From: Aliiglaciecola sp. 3_MG-2023
GTDB taxonomy: Bacteria; Pseudomonadota; Gammaproteobacteria; Enterobacterales; Alteromonadaceae
DNA length: 64,000 nt
Assembly: GCF_030548205.1 (NCBI RefSeq)
Contig: NZ_JAUORV010000004.1
Span: forward strand, 62,001 to 126,000
Direction of reading: 5' to 3'
Shown piece after piece: positions 35,252-44,500 of the stretch (positions are counted from its first letter, which is position 1; the number at the start of each line of letters is the position of its first letter). Both the position numbers and the translations under genes were made by a program. The notes under the pieces were generated by a model. That model did not search any database and was not told where the DNA came from. It was given only the letters and a program-made list of their open reading frames with translations.

Positions 35252-36721
35252 ATGAAATCTCTTAATGCCATGAATACTCAAGGTAAGAACAATTACACGC
35301 ATCTTAAACGCCATAATGCCATTGAATCTGGTCGTATAAACGCACTGTCCATGTTAGTAAATGGGGAACCACTAGAAATTGTTTTAAGGGAGATTATTGC
35401 TAGCCTTGAATCGGCAACCTCGGGGCTAAAGTGTTCAATAAACTTGATGGATAAAACAGGCTTTGCCCTCAGCCCTTTTGTATCCCCAAGCCTTCCAACA
35501 CTCCTTTTGGATGCATTACAAAATCAAAGAGTGATTCCCCCCTCTACCACCTGTGCATTTGCAATTGCTAACAGAGAACTCACCGTAACTGAAGATATTA
35601 CTCAAGATCCCCATTGGCTCAAAATACGCGATACAGCATTAGCATGCGGTATACGCGCTTGTTGGTCGCAGCCAATAATTTCGCCAAGTAGTGAAGTGTT
35701 AGGCACCTTTTCCATGTATTTATCCACTTGTGGAGCTCCTGAGCAAGACGATATTGATTCGTTGATCTACGAATCTCAAATTGTGTCGATTATTCTTGAA
35801 CGGGCGAATAATATTCAACAGCTGGAAGAAACAAATGCTGAGCTGGAAAGACGCGTAGAAGCACGCACTGAGGAATTGACCAACGCCAATAAAATGTTGA
35901 AAAAGGCGTTAGAACAGCGCAACGAAGTGCAAAACCAATTGGTAGAATTAGAAAACATGGCGGCTCTGGGAACCATGATGTCGAGTTTAACTCATGAAAT
36001 AAACACCCCAACAGGTGTTGCCATAACGGCGACTTCTTATTTACAAAGTATTCTCAGCACAACCACTCAATCCTTTAAAGAAGGTCAACTTAAACGTTCA
36101 CAGTTAACGTCATTTTTTAACAAAACCAAAGAAAGTGTCGATATTATTGAACGCAATTTAGTTCGCTCTACCCAGCTAATAAAAACCTTCAAACAACTTT
36201 CTTTAGATCAACACAGTCAAGAAGTGCGAAAAATTAATCTCATGAGTTATGTAAATGAGATTTTATTGACGTTAAAACCTAGATTGAAACGTTCAAACCA
36301 ACAGTTTTGTTTCGACATAGATCCTGATTTGGAAGTGTATAGTAACCCTGGCGCCCTGAGTCAATTATTAATTAATTTAATTATGAATTCGGTTCAGCAT
36401 GCTTTTGAATTACATCAAATTGGTCATATCTTTTTCAAAATAAGAATCGACGAAAAAATTGCTGACCACCCGCTGTTAAAGATTATTTATAAGGATAATG
36501 GCCGTGGCATGTCTGAGCATACACTGGAAAATTTATACAAACCATTTTTTACCAGTGCACGACAAAACGGCGGTTCGGGGTTAGGCATGCATATTTGTTA
36601 CGACATTGTGGTCAAAGTCTTGGCCGGACATATTGAATGTAAATCAAAAATAGGAAAAGGTGTCGAGTTTACCGTTGTTTTTCCTGTCGCTTTAGATGAA
36701 CCCGAGCTCGATAGCTTTTAG
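35252..36721 (+). CDS. GAF-domain sensor histidine kinase, cytoplasmic
   Basis: About 489 aa with no membrane helix, so soluble. A GAF domain (~25-185) is followed by a coiled coil of the form LEETNAELERRVEARTEELTNAN (~190-235). The dimerisation segment holds the phospho-accepting His in SSLTHEINTPTGVAI. The ATPase domain has the N box LINLIMNSVQHAF, DNGRGM, FTSARQNGGSGLGMHI (G box). No receiver is fused and no regulator follows, so it is an orphan kinase. The start is uncertain: ATG 35252 and 35270 and TTG 35237 all lack a good binding site. Its last 30 bp overlap the end of the convergent response regulator gene. Confidence 0.82.
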   Translation: MKSLNAMNTQGKNNYTHLKRHNAIESGRINALSMLVNGEPLEIVLREIIASLESATSGLKCSINLMDKTGFALSPFVSPSLPTLLLDALQNQRVIPPSTTCAFAIANRELTVTEDITQDPHWLKIRDTALACGIRACWSQPIISPSSEVLGTFSMYLSTCGAPEQDDIDSLIYESQIVSIILERANNIQQLEETNAELERRVEARTEELTNANKMLKKALEQRNEVQNQLVELENMAALGTMMSSLTHEINTPTGVAITATSYLQSILSTTTQSFKEGQLKRSQLTSFFNKTKESVDIIERNLVRSTQLIKTFKQLSLDQHSQEVRKINLMSYVNEILLTLKPRLKRSNQQFCFDIDPDLEVYSNPGALSQLLINLIMNSVQHAFELHQIGHIFFKIRIDEKIADHPLLKIIYKDNGRGMSEHTLENLYKPFFTSARQNGGSGLGMHICYDIVVKVLAGHIECKSKIGKGVEFTVVFPVALDEPELDSF

Positions 36722-37342
36722 CACAGCACGAGTGCGATCTCGTACTCCAAGTTTTTCTAATACGTTTGAGACTTGATTCTTAACTGTTCCTTCCGATTTA
36801 AATACGACTTCGGATATTTCACGATTACTGCATCCCGCTGCGATTAAACGCAATATTTCAACTTCCTTGGCACTTAGAGGGATGGGGATATCGGAGCTTT
36901 CAAACGTGCTCTGCTTATCTTGCAAAGTTTTGACCACACGCTGGGTAATACTAGGTTGAATTAAGGTCTCTCCCGCGTGTACTTTAGCAATGGCATCAAC
37001 TAAGGTTTCTAAAGACACATCCTTCAATAAAAAGCCCTTTGCTCCGGCCTGAATGGCTTGAATAACAAGTTGATGATCATCAAAAGTTGTCAACATAATA
37101 ACCGGTGGGTTCTTAACTTCGTTACATTGATTAAGGGCCTCCACCGCTTCAATCCCATTCATTACTGGCATGCGAATATCCATTAATACAACATCTGGTT
37201 TTTGCGTTGAAATCACTTCCAATGCACTTTTTCCATCTGCGGCTTCAGCAACAATGTTGATTTCAGGGGCTAAAGATAACAAGCTTTTTATCCCTTCCCG
37301 AACCAAGGTTTGATCGTCAACGACCATGACATTAATACTCAT
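36692..37342 (-). CDS. NarL/LuxR-type response regulator
   Basis: 216 aa. Receiver domain ~3-120 with phospho-acceptor Asp55 (VVLMDIRMPVMNG), acidic pair at 9-10 and Lys in LLKDVS. A LuxR-type helix-turn-helix follows at ~150-210 (LSAKEVEILRLIAAGCSNREISEVVFKSEGTVKNQVSNVLEKLG). The start codon overlaps the kinase stop (ATGA), with GGAG six bases upstream, so it is translated with the kinase. It should bind DNA as a dimer at an inverted repeat; a strong candidate lies at 38567-38600. Confidence 0.92.
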   Translation of the reverse strand: MSINVMVVDDQTLVREGIKSLLSLAPEINIVAEAADGKSALEVISTQKPDVVLMDIRMPVMNGIEAVEALNQCNEVKNPPVIMLTTFDDHQLVIQAIQAGAKGFLLKDVSLETLVDAIAKVHAGETLIQPSITQRVVKTLQDKQSTFESSDIPIPLSAKEVEILRLIAAGCSNREISEVVFKSEGTVKNQVSNVLEKLGVRDRTRAVLKAIELGFI

Positions 37343-38478
37343 GTTAACTCCGGTAATTCAATTTGGGTATGAAACCCTATGGGGGTTAGTTTGGCATCAA
37401 GCGTACCCCCTAAGTGAGCGACTCTTTCTCGCATACCAGTCAACCCATTGCCTTCTTGAATGTCATTTTGTTTAACTCGACTCCCGTCGTCTTGCATTCG
37501 AAGCAATATAGAATCATCTTTATGGCTAAGCTGAATATTGAAATTTTTGGCATGGCTATGCCGTAAAGTATTGGTCACAGATTCTTGGACACAACGGAGT
37601 ATCGTTTCAGCTACATCCACATCTGAGATAGTTAAATTTGTTTCAATATTGAGAGAAATACGTAAATTAGGCACATTGTCCAACAATGCATGCAGCGCTT
37701 GATTCAATTCAATATGAGACTTTTCCCGAATTTCAGAGACAGCTTCGCGTACATCACTTAATAATAACTTTGCTAAATCATGACATTGTTGAATTTGAGA
37801 CTGCACTTCTCCATCGGAAATCCGCGACGCTACCTGCAAATTAATGGTTAATGCCGTTAAATGATGCCCCAATAAATCATGTATGTTACGCGCAATTCTG
37901 ACTCTTTCGGCTTGCTTAGATGCTTCCCCCAATAAAGTTTGTGTGGCCATTAGTTCGCGATTAAGCTCCATCGCCTGCTCGGTTGCACGCTTTTCTTTAA
38001 TATTTGCGTTCACCATCACAAGGGCAAAAATATTGAATGTCCAAAATAGTAGCGTGGATATTATTGCAGAATCTATTTGCCAATAAAAATGCATAACCAG
38101 CCAAAATGGTGCTGTCCATATGGGAGAGGAAAAAAGTGTTTGTTTAAATGGCATGAAATAAGGTAATTGCGCACTCCAAATGGTGACAAGAATCGCCAGA
38201 AAGGTGAAAGGAGTAAGGAAGCCCAAGATCATAATAGCTGCATATTGAATGGCAATAAATATCAGTCGGGTTTGCAAGTTATTGCGATATTCGTGATCTG
38301 ATATGACAAGCAAAAAGAACACAATGTAAACGAGCAATGCACATCCGGCCGCAGCTACTTTTTGCCCAGAGTAGCTATCTGAGCTCACCATCAAAGACAA
38401 CGCTATGGCGCTCACTACCGCCCAGGGGAAAATAGCTGAGAGATTTTCTTTTCTAAACAAGCTTTTCACATATTGCAT
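37339..38478 (-). CDS. NarL-type sensor histidine kinase (HisKA_3, DesK-like)
   Basis: 379 aa. Five or six membrane helices fill residues ~15-160, with almost no periplasmic loop, as in DesK/LiaS-type kinases that sense the membrane itself. A short coiled coil is followed by the HisKA_3 dimerisation domain, with His200 in RIARNIHDLLGHHLTAL. The ATPase domain has CVQESVTNTLRHSHA and DGSRVKQNDIQEGNGLTGMRERV. It is transcribed with the regulator downstream (4-bp overlap). The gene upstream, on the other strand, encodes a small membrane protein that may be a target. Confidence 0.9.
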   Translation of the reverse strand: MQYVKSLFRKENLSAIFPWAVVSAIALSLMVSSDSYSGQKVAAAGCALLVYIVFFLLVISDHEYRNNLQTRLIFIAIQYAAIMILGFLTPFTFLAILVTIWSAQLPYFMPFKQTLFSSPIWTAPFWLVMHFYWQIDSAIISTLLFWTFNIFALVMVNANIKEKRATEQAMELNRELMATQTLLGEASKQAERVRIARNIHDLLGHHLTALTINLQVASRISDGEVQSQIQQCHDLAKLLLSDVREAVSEIREKSHIELNQALHALLDNVPNLRISLNIETNLTISDVDVAETILRCVQESVTNTLRHSHAKNFNIQLSHKDDSILLRMQDDGSRVKQNDIQEGNGLTGMRERVAHLGGTLDAKLTPIGFHTQIELPELT

Positions 38479-38566
38479 TTAAGACCCAAGATAAAATTGA
38501 CCATATGCCAGCAACTGACACTGCGAGAAGATCAAGTATGAACAATTTTAGAATTGAACGCTATAG

Positions 38567-38600
38567 GCCAAAAGTCACGTTTTATATAGTGACTTTTGGC
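38567..38600. promoter_or_regulatory. Perfect 12-bp inverted repeat in the kinase / membrane-protein divergent gap
   Basis: GCCAAAAGTCAC-N10-GTGACTTTTGGC. By simple arithmetic a 12-bp perfect arm pair with this short spacing is expected about 0.04 times in 64 kb. The right arm runs into the -35 element of the promoter candidate at 38596-38624. No gene ends here, so it is not a terminator. It is a good candidate operator for the adjacent NarL-type regulator. Confidence 0.7.
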
Positions 38601-38624
38601 ACTAAACATTATCTCTAGAATACT
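38596..38624 (+). promoter_or_regulatory. Candidate promoter of the five-helix membrane protein gene
   Basis: TTGGCA (38596-38601; 5 of 6 matches), a 17-base spacer and AATACT (38619-38624; 4 of 6). The weak -10 and the palindrome touching the -35 fit an activated promoter. Confidence 0.5.
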
Positions 38625-38698
38625 TAAACTGGACTCAAATCACAGCGATAAACTTAATTATTTTTTGAATTTAATATAGTGAATTATTGGAGAGAAAA

Positions 38699-39241
38699 AT
38701 GACAATCTTGCTTGCTAGTTTATTCATTGCACCATTTATTATAGGAACCTTGGCTTTTATTCTATTCTGGCTCCCGTTCAAAGCCCAAAAAGGTAAGCTC
38801 AAGCATAAAAAGCTTGGTGATTATTTTGCTGCAACCATATACTCGCTAGTCTGTTCGGTTGCTCTCATGGCATTTATGACTTTATACTTTCCTATGCTGA
38901 TTGATGAAAAAATACTATCAACGACCATCGAACCGCAACGTTTCATTGTAAGTTTACAAATCATTTTTAGCATTTTAAGTGTACTAATGGGTATTATTAT
39001 ACTGGTTTTTTCCATGAAGCGAATACATAGTCTGAAGCCAACAATCACCAAGCATCGAAACTCAGCAATCACATTAGGAATTATTGCTCTTACCGTTCTT
39101 ACTGCCTTTGGCGGCGGAAAGTTGTTTGCAAACCTTGGCGACGCACAAATTATATTCTGGTTCGCTCCAGGTATAATCGGCGGTGTAGCAATATTTTTAA
39201 TTTCTAAAGTTTATGCCTCTAAGGGGGCGTTAAAAAATTAA
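38699..39241 (+). CDS. Five-helix inner-membrane protein, unknown
   Basis: 180 aa, not a family I can name. Hydrophobic segments at about 3-27, 44-69, 86-111, 124-145 and 152-176 predict five membrane helices, with short basic loops (KAQKGKLKHKKLGD, KRIHSLKPTITKHR) on the cytoplasmic side. The ATG at 38699 lies behind GGAGAG; a TTG four codons upstream overlaps that site. It is divergent from the NarL-type two-component genes. The palindrome and promoter between them suggest it is their target. It ends 3 bp into the end of convergent xylR. Confidence 0.72.
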   Translation: MTILLASLFIAPFIIGTLAFILFWLPFKAQKGKLKHKKLGDYFAATIYSLVCSVALMAFMTLYFPMLIDEKILSTTIEPQRFIVSLQIIFSILSVLMGIIILVFSMKRIHSLKPTITKHRNSAITLGIIALTVLTAFGGGKLFANLGDAQIIFWFAPGIIGGVAIFLISKVYASKGALKN

Positions 39242-40419
39242 CTCTCGCTTTGCTGTAAATGTTGGTCACGGTATTCTTTGGGTGTTTGATCAAAGTGTTT
39301 GCGAAACACCGCGTACATATATTGCAATGACGGATAACCACACATCAAGGCTATCTCAGATGTTTGGTTATCACTAGAGGTAAGCATACTGCACGCTTTT
39401 GAGAGTTTCTCATTGTGAATCTCATTATGAATGCTGTGTCCTCTCTCTTCATAAAAGCGGGACTCAAGGTTGGAACGAGAAATCCCAACATAATCTAATA
39501 CTTGCTCTACTTTTATGCCTTTACAGGCATTTTGACGAATAAAATGCATGGCCTGAATCACATGGGGGTCTTTTAAAGCTTTAAAGTCTGTTGATTGTCG
39601 TTGCGCAACGCCAATGGGCGGAACTGTCACAATTTTATTTTTTAGATTGGGGTTTTCAAGCCGGCGATGGAGTAACTTGGCAGCTTGAAAACCCATATCG
39701 AAACCACCTTGAGTCACTGAACTTAAACTTATCCGGCTTAAATTTCGGGCAATATCGTCATCATCAATACCGACAATAGAAATTTGATCAGGTACTAGTT
39801 TACCTGTGTGATCACAGGCTTGCAGCAAATGACGAGCTCGGGCATCGGTAACAGAAATAACTCCAACGGGGTTTGGCAAACTTTGCAACCAATCGGACAA
39901 TCGATTCATTGAATATTGCCAAGTTTCAGGACGTGTTGGATGGCCTCGGTACACGGCACAATCGTAGCCATCTTCTTTACATAGTTTGATAATCGCTTTT
40001 TCACGCTCGGTGGCCCAGCGATGATTTTCATCTGGTGGAAATCCATAAAAAGCGAAACGTTCTAAGCCTTTCTGTTTGAGATGTTCGTAAGCGCATTTCA
40101 CTACCGCCAAATTGTCGGTGGCCACATAGGGAACATTGGGGTAGTCATCCAGATTTTCATAAGATCCTCCTACGCCAATAACGGGAAGGTCAATATTTTC
40201 GACTGCATGTTGAATAGATGGCGAGTCAAAGTCAGCGATGATGCCATCTCCAACCCAATCATTAATGTTATCTATTCGGGCTAAAAAGTCTTCTTCTAAA
40301 TACACATCCCAATCGACTTTAGAAGATTGTAAATAGTGCCCAATACCTTCAATTACTTGGCGATCATACACTTTGTTTGCATTGAAAAGTAACGAAATAC
40401 TGTGCTTTGCCTTGAACAT
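39238..40419 (-). CDS. xylR: Xylose operon transcriptional activator XylR
   Basis: AraC-family regulator that binds D-xylose, 393 aa as in E. coli (392). The N-terminal ~275 residues form a LacI/periplasmic-binding-like xylose domain (ISLLFNANKVYDRQVIEGIGHYLQ, GDGIIADFDSP, VIGVGGSYE, RWATEREKA). The C-terminal ~100 residues carry two AraC helix-turn-helices (GISRSNLESRFYEE and IALMCGYPSLQYMYAVFRKHFDQTPKEYR). The start is ATG at 40419 with GAGGT at correct spacing; earlier GTG/ATG codons precede the binding site. It is divergent from xylB. A direct repeat GAAATTA-C-GAAATTTA at about 40508-40522 in the gap is a possible binding site. Confidence 0.95.
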   Translation of the reverse strand: MFKAKHSISLLFNANKVYDRQVIEGIGHYLQSSKVDWDVYLEEDFLARIDNINDWVGDGIIADFDSPSIQHAVENIDLPVIGVGGSYENLDDYPNVPYVATDNLAVVKCAYEHLKQKGLERFAFYGFPPDENHRWATEREKAIIKLCKEDGYDCAVYRGHPTRPETWQYSMNRLSDWLQSLPNPVGVISVTDARARHLLQACDHTGKLVPDQISIVGIDDDDIARNLSRISLSSVTQGGFDMGFQAAKLLHRRLENPNLKNKIVTVPPIGVAQRQSTDFKALKDPHVIQAMHFIRQNACKGIKVEQVLDYVGISRSNLESRFYEERGHSIHNEIHNEKLSKACSMLTSSDNQTSEIALMCGYPSLQYMYAVFRKHFDQTPKEYRDQHLQQSES

Positions 40420-40600
40420 GCAACACCTCATAGACACTTTTGTGTAATTACGTTTTTGTTAAGTGGGCGTATAGTAATACCAAACTTAGTAAAAAGAACC
40501 TAGACAAGAAATTACGAAATTTAATAATTAAATAACATAATTGATACAAAACGCCCTCTCGTAAAAGATGCACAGACATTTTTCACAGACTGAGAGCAAC

Positions 40601-42061
40601 ATGTACCTTGGCGTTGATTTAGGCACTTCAGGCATAAAAATTATAGTAATGGACGAGGCTGGCAATATTGTAGACAGCGAAACAGAGGCCCTGCAGGTTT
40701 CTCGTCCAAACCCACTTTGGTCAGAACAAGATCCGCAGCACTGGTGGGCCGCATGTGACACTGTGATGCAAAAACTGGCCAAGCGAAACCAGATGCAGCA
40801 AGTCAAAAGTATTGGTTTATCGGGGCAAATGCACGGTGCGACCCTGTTAGACAGCGAAAATAACGTTATTCGCCCCGCCATTTTATGGAATGACGGACGC
40901 AGCCAAGCCCAATGCGAAGAACTGGAACAAAAAGTAGCAAATTGTCACCAAATTACCGGTAATTTAGTGATGCCCGGCTTTACCGCGCCCAAAGTACTAT
41001 GGGTAAAACAAAATGAACCTGATAACTTTGCAAAAATTGCCAAGGTGCTGTTACCTAAAGACTATTTGCGCTTCCTATTAACTGGCAGTTTTGCCACCGA
41101 CATGTCAGACGCAGCGGGTACCATGTGGCTAGATGTTGAAGCTCGAGACTGGCACAGTGATATGTTATCGGCATGCGGCTTAACCAAAGAGCATATGCCG
41201 ACGTTATTGGAAGGTAACGAAATAAGTGGTCAGCTAGATGAACATTTAGCTAAGCGTTGGAATATGCAATCAGTACCCGTTATTGCTGGCGGTGGTGATA
41301 ATGCTGCCGGCGCAATTGGCGTGGGGTTAGTTAGCCCCGGCCAAGCCATGATTTCATTAGGTACTTCAGGTGTTTATTTTCTCGTTTCTGAGGGGTTTAA
41401 AGCCAACCCTCAAAAGGCGGTGCACAGTTTCTGTCACGCAGTCCCTAATACTTGGCATTTAATGTCAGTAATGTTGAGCGCAGCGAATTGTTTACAATGG
41501 TTTGCCGAAGACGTAGTAAAGTCGAACGTTTCCGATCTTTTAGAAGAATTAGCATCCAAATCCGCCACTTTGGATATCAAGCAAGCTCCTATTTTTCTTC
41601 CCTATTTAAGCGGAGAAAGAACGCCCCACAACAACCCTCATGCCCAGGGTAACTTTTTTGGGATAACCAATGAAAGTGATCAAGCTTGTTTTACCCATGC
41701 CATTATGGAGGGCGTCAGTTTTGCGTTCGCCGATGGCCTAGATGCTGTCCACGACTCAGGTGCTCAGGCTACTGAGATCACATTAATTGGCGGTGGCGCC
41801 AAAAGCCCCTATTGGCGCCAATTGCTAGCCGATGTTTTAAATACAAAAATTACCTTTCGCAAAGGCGGCGACGTGGGTCCAGCTTTAGGTGCAGCAAGAC
41901 TCGCCAAAATGGCCATCCACAGGGAACTCACCTTAGATGATGTGTGTCCGGAACCTGAGATTGTAGAAATTCATTACCCGAATTCTCACAAGGTGGCCAT
42001 TTATAGATCTCGCCGAGACAAATTCAAGAAGTTATACCCAGCGATAAAGGAGCTATTTTAA
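40601..42061 (+). CDS. xylB: Xylulokinase
   Basis: Phosphorylates D-xylulose to xylulose-5-phosphate, FGGY family, 486 aa (E. coli 484). The N-terminal YLGVDLGTSGIKIIVMDEAG holds the phosphate loop; SGQMHGATLLD, RPAILWNDGRS, NLVMPGFTAPK, LPKDYLR, GTMWLDV, GGGDNAAGAIGVG (catalytic Asp), SLGTSGVYF and GGGAKSPYWRQLLAD all follow E. coli XylB. The ATG at 40601 matches the E. coli start; an ATG at 40568 would add 11 unlike residues. It comes before xylA here, the reverse of the E. coli order, with a 146-bp gap. Confidence 0.96.
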   Translation: MYLGVDLGTSGIKIIVMDEAGNIVDSETEALQVSRPNPLWSEQDPQHWWAACDTVMQKLAKRNQMQQVKSIGLSGQMHGATLLDSENNVIRPAILWNDGRSQAQCEELEQKVANCHQITGNLVMPGFTAPKVLWVKQNEPDNFAKIAKVLLPKDYLRFLLTGSFATDMSDAAGTMWLDVEARDWHSDMLSACGLTKEHMPTLLEGNEISGQLDEHLAKRWNMQSVPVIAGGGDNAAGAIGVGLVSPGQAMISLGTSGVYFLVSEGFKANPQKAVHSFCHAVPNTWHLMSVMLSAANCLQWFAEDVVKSNVSDLLEELASKSATLDIKQAPIFLPYLSGERTPHNNPHAQGNFFGITNESDQACFTHAIMEGVSFAFADGLDAVHDSGAQATEITLIGGGAKSPYWRQLLADVLNTKITFRKGGDVGPALGAARLAKMAIHRELTLDDVCPEPEIVEIHYPNSHKVAIYRSRRDKFKKLYPAIKELF

Positions 42062-42207
42062 ATCTGTTCGTGCATTAGGCTTGTTCAACTGACATTGAAC
42101 AAAAAGCACAAGAGTCTAAGCACAAAACGTAATTGTTAGCTTGGCAATAAACACTCACTATTCATTTTATATTTACAGCAATCATTCATTTGTAGCAGGA
42201 GACCAAG

Positions 42208-43527
42208 ATGTCCCAATATTTCGAAAACATTGAAAAAATCCAATATGAAGGAGTGGATTCAGATAATCCATTGGCGTTTCATCATTACAACCCAGAGCAA
42301 ATCATTTTAGGAAAAAGCATGAAAGAGCACCTGCGTTTTGCAGCGTGTTACTGGCATAATTTTTGTTGGGATGGGGCTGATGTATTTGGTCAAGGCACCT
42401 TTGGTCGTCCATGGTTGAAACCCGGTGATCCTATGCAACGGGCAAAACAAAAAGCGGATGTGGCGTTTGAGTTTTTTAATAAATTAAACATCCCGTTTTA
42501 TTGCTTCCACGATGTAGACGTTTCCCCAGAAGGTAACTCAATCAAAGAATACACTGAAAATTTTGCGCAGATGGTTGATGTGTTAGAAGCCAAACAAGAA
42601 GAGTCTGGGGTGAAGCTACTTTGGGGTACTGCCAACTTGTTTAGTAACCCAAGATATGCTGCCGGTGGTGCGACTAACCCCAATCCAGAGGTGTTTTCTT
42701 ACGGCGCTACCCAAGTATTTCATGCAATGAATGCAACCAAACGCCTTGGTGGTGAAAACTACGTGTTATGGGGAGGTCGTGAGGGCTATGAAACCCTATT
42801 GAATACTGATTTGCGTCAAGAACGAGAGCAACTAGCTCGCTTTATGCAAATGGTTGTCGAACACAAACATAAAATTGGATTTAAAGGCACCTTGCTGATT
42901 GAACCTAAGCCTCAGGAACCCACCAAACATCAGTACGATTATGACAGTGCCACCGTATATGGTTTCTTAAAACAGTACGGTTTAGAGCAAGAATTTAAAA
43001 TGAATATTGAAGCCAACCATGCAACTTTGGCTGGCCACTCATTCCACCATGAAATTGCGACCGCTGTATCTTTAGGTATCTTTGGAAGCATAGATGCAAA
43101 CCGCGGTGATGCGCAAAACGGATGGGATACCGATCAGTTCCCAAATGCAGTGGAAGAATTGTCACTCATTATGTATGAGGTACTTAAGGCTGGGGGCTTT
43201 ACCACAGGCGGTCTAAACTTCGATACCAAGCTACGTAGACAAAGTTCTGATCCTACGGACTTATTCCATGGACATATAGGTGGTATGGATCATATGGCCC
43301 TAGGTTTGAAAAAAGCCGCAGAGATCATTAACAATGATTTCTTGGCAGCTAAAGTAAAAGAGCGCTATGCCGGTTGGAACAAAGACCTGGGTAAAGGCAT
43401 TATCAGCGGTGAACATTCGTTGCAATCTTTAGCCAAGTTTACGCTAGATAATTCCCTTGCACCAAAACACGTTAGCGGACAGCAAGAGTTATTAGAAAAT
43501 AAAGTGAACCGTGTACTTTATGGCTAA
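42208..43527 (+). CDS. xylA: Xylose isomerase
   Basis: Converts D-xylose to D-xylulose, 439 aa, the class II length (E. coli 440). Catalytic and metal residues are visible in [12 protein letters not shown] (here [12 protein letters not shown]), [45 protein letters not shown] and [24 protein letters not shown] lies seven bases before the ATG, a strong site. It is followed by a good terminator. The gap to xylB has a small hairpin TGTTCAA / TTGAACA (42082-42101) without a U-tract, so both genes may be read from the xylB promoter or xylA may have its own. Confidence 0.97.
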   Translation: MSQYFENIEKIQYEGVDSDNPLAFHHYNPEQIILGKSMKEHLRFAACYWHNFCWDGADVFGQGTFGRPWLKPGDPMQRAKQKADVAFEFFNKLNIPFYCFHDVDVSPEGNSIKEYTENFAQMVDVLEAKQEESGVKLLWGTANLFSNPRYAAGGATNPNPEVFSYGATQVFHAMNATKRLGGENYVLWGGREGYETLLNTDLRQEREQLARFMQMVVEHKHKIGFKGTLLIEPKPQEPTKHQYDYDSATVYGFLKQYGLEQEFKMNIEANHATLAGHSFHHEIATAVSLGIFGSIDANRGDAQNGWDTDQFPNAVEELSLIMYEVLKAGGFTTGGLNFDTKLRRQSSDPTDLFHGHIGGMDHMALGLKKAAEIINNDFLAAKVKERYAGWNKDLGKGIISGEHSLQSLAKFTLDNSLAPKHVSGQQELLENKVNRVLYG

Positions 43528-43565
43528 TTAGTAGGGTTTAAACAACTTTAAATTAAAGATTAAAA

Positions 43566-43588
43566 AAGGCCTCTATATTCGAGGCCTT
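43566..43588 (+). terminator. Terminator after xylA
   Basis: AAGGCCTC / GAGGCCTT, perfect 8-bp stem with a 7-base loop, followed by CTTTAT. It lies 38 bp after the xylA stop and before the convergent ThuA-like gene; upstream A-run allows action on both strands. Confidence 0.85.
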
Positions 43589-43650
43589 CTTTATGTCTGA
43601 AAAGTACTCTAAGCAATATTTCGTTTATTGTTCATTGAACTGGGGCCAAT

Positions 43651-44424
43651 TTATTTACGGATACCTTTACCGCTATAAGCCCAGTACATTCCACCAAACA
43701 AATGTTCCAGAAAGGCAGTGTTTTCGTAAACAGCAGGCAAATGACCTAAACCGGTATAAAAAGCACGACCTCCGTGGATTTCCTGATACCAGGCAACGGG
43801 ATGAAACTCCCCCATTCCTTTACCTTTTACCTGTCCCCAATCTGCTTCTGGAGCATAAGTTGACTCGTCTATACTTAGAATATAATTTAAGTTAGAACTT
43901 AACTCTGGACCATATTGATACCATTCATCTGTCCATAAGGATACGTCAGGTAACTTTTCCGTTCCTGGGAAGGAGCGATCAATGACTGATAACTCTGCAG
44001 TTTGAATAAGCGGATGAATAACAAATTGCCTACCAACTAATTGTCCATACCACGGCCAATCATATTCTGTATCGCTTGCACTATGTACACCTACAAAGCC
44101 TTTACCAGATTCGATAAATTGTTCAAATGCTTGTTGCTGGGTTGAATTTAAAATATCCCCAGTGGTAAGCAAAAACATCACAACATCGTATTGAGCAAGA
44201 TTTTTTTGATTAAATACATTCGCATCTTCCTGCCAATCCATTGAAAAATGGTGTTTTTCAGACATCTTTTTTAGTGCACTTATTGCTTGGTTCACTGAAG
44301 TATGATGAAAACCCGCCGTCTTGGTAAACACCAAAACGTTAAATTGTTTGGCTTCTACCGACAGGCTTAATAGTAAGGTTGCTACTAGCACTGTGACTAT
44401 GCCTAAGCAATTTTTAGTGGCCAT
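43651..44424 (-). CDS. Exported ThuA-like domain protein
   Basis: 257 aa of the ThuA/trehalose-utilisation-like family (glutamine amidotransferase-like fold). The signal peptide at residues 1-25 (ending SVEA) predicts a periplasmic protein. Core motifs are VLVFTKTAGFHHTSVNQAI, YDVVMFLLTTGDILN, GKGFVGVHSASDTEYDWPWYGQLVG and HPVAWYQEIHGGRAFYTGLGH. The family's activity is not well established; some members sit beside sugar oxidoreductases. AGGAGAGA precedes the ATG. Here it stands inside the xylose cluster, between xylA and the symporter but with its own transcription unit, because a terminator separates it from the upstream symporter gene. Confidence 0.87.
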   Translation of the reverse strand: MATKNCLGIVTVLVATLLLSLSVEAKQFNVLVFTKTAGFHHTSVNQAISALKKMSEKHHFSMDWQEDANVFNQKNLAQYDVVMFLLTTGDILNSTQQQAFEQFIESGKGFVGVHSASDTEYDWPWYGQLVGRQFVIHPLIQTAELSVIDRSFPGTEKLPDVSLWTDEWYQYGPELSSNLNYILSIDESTYAPEADWGQVKGKGMGEFHPVAWYQEIHGGRAFYTGLGHLPAVYENTAFLEHLFGGMYWAYSGKGIRK

Positions 44425-44460
44425 ATTGTCTCTCTCCTCTTAACCTTATAAAAATCAAAA

Positions 44461-44481
44461 AAAGGCAATCCCATTGCCTTT
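44461..44481 (-). terminator. Terminator after the sugar symporter gene
   Basis: AAAGGCAAT-CCC-ATTGCCTTT, perfect 9-bp stem. On the minus strand it is followed by TTTTGATTTTT. It divides the symporter and ThuA-like transcripts. Confidence 0.88.
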
Positions 44482-44500
44482 TTCCAATATAAACTTGAAC

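Noticed and set aside
40519-40533. Palindrome ATTTAAT-A-ATTAAAT between xylR and xylB
   Set aside because: Pure A/T symmetry in an AT-rich gap is likely by chance; the adjacent direct repeat is a better XylR candidate.
42082-42101. Hairpin TGTTCAA / TTGAACA between xylB and xylA as a terminator
   Set aside because: Short A/T-rich stem with no U-tract on the coding strand; mentioned only under xylA.
43593-43895. 100-residue open frame on the plus strand after xylA
   Set aside because: Antisense to the well-supported ThuA-like gene and overlapping the xylA terminator.
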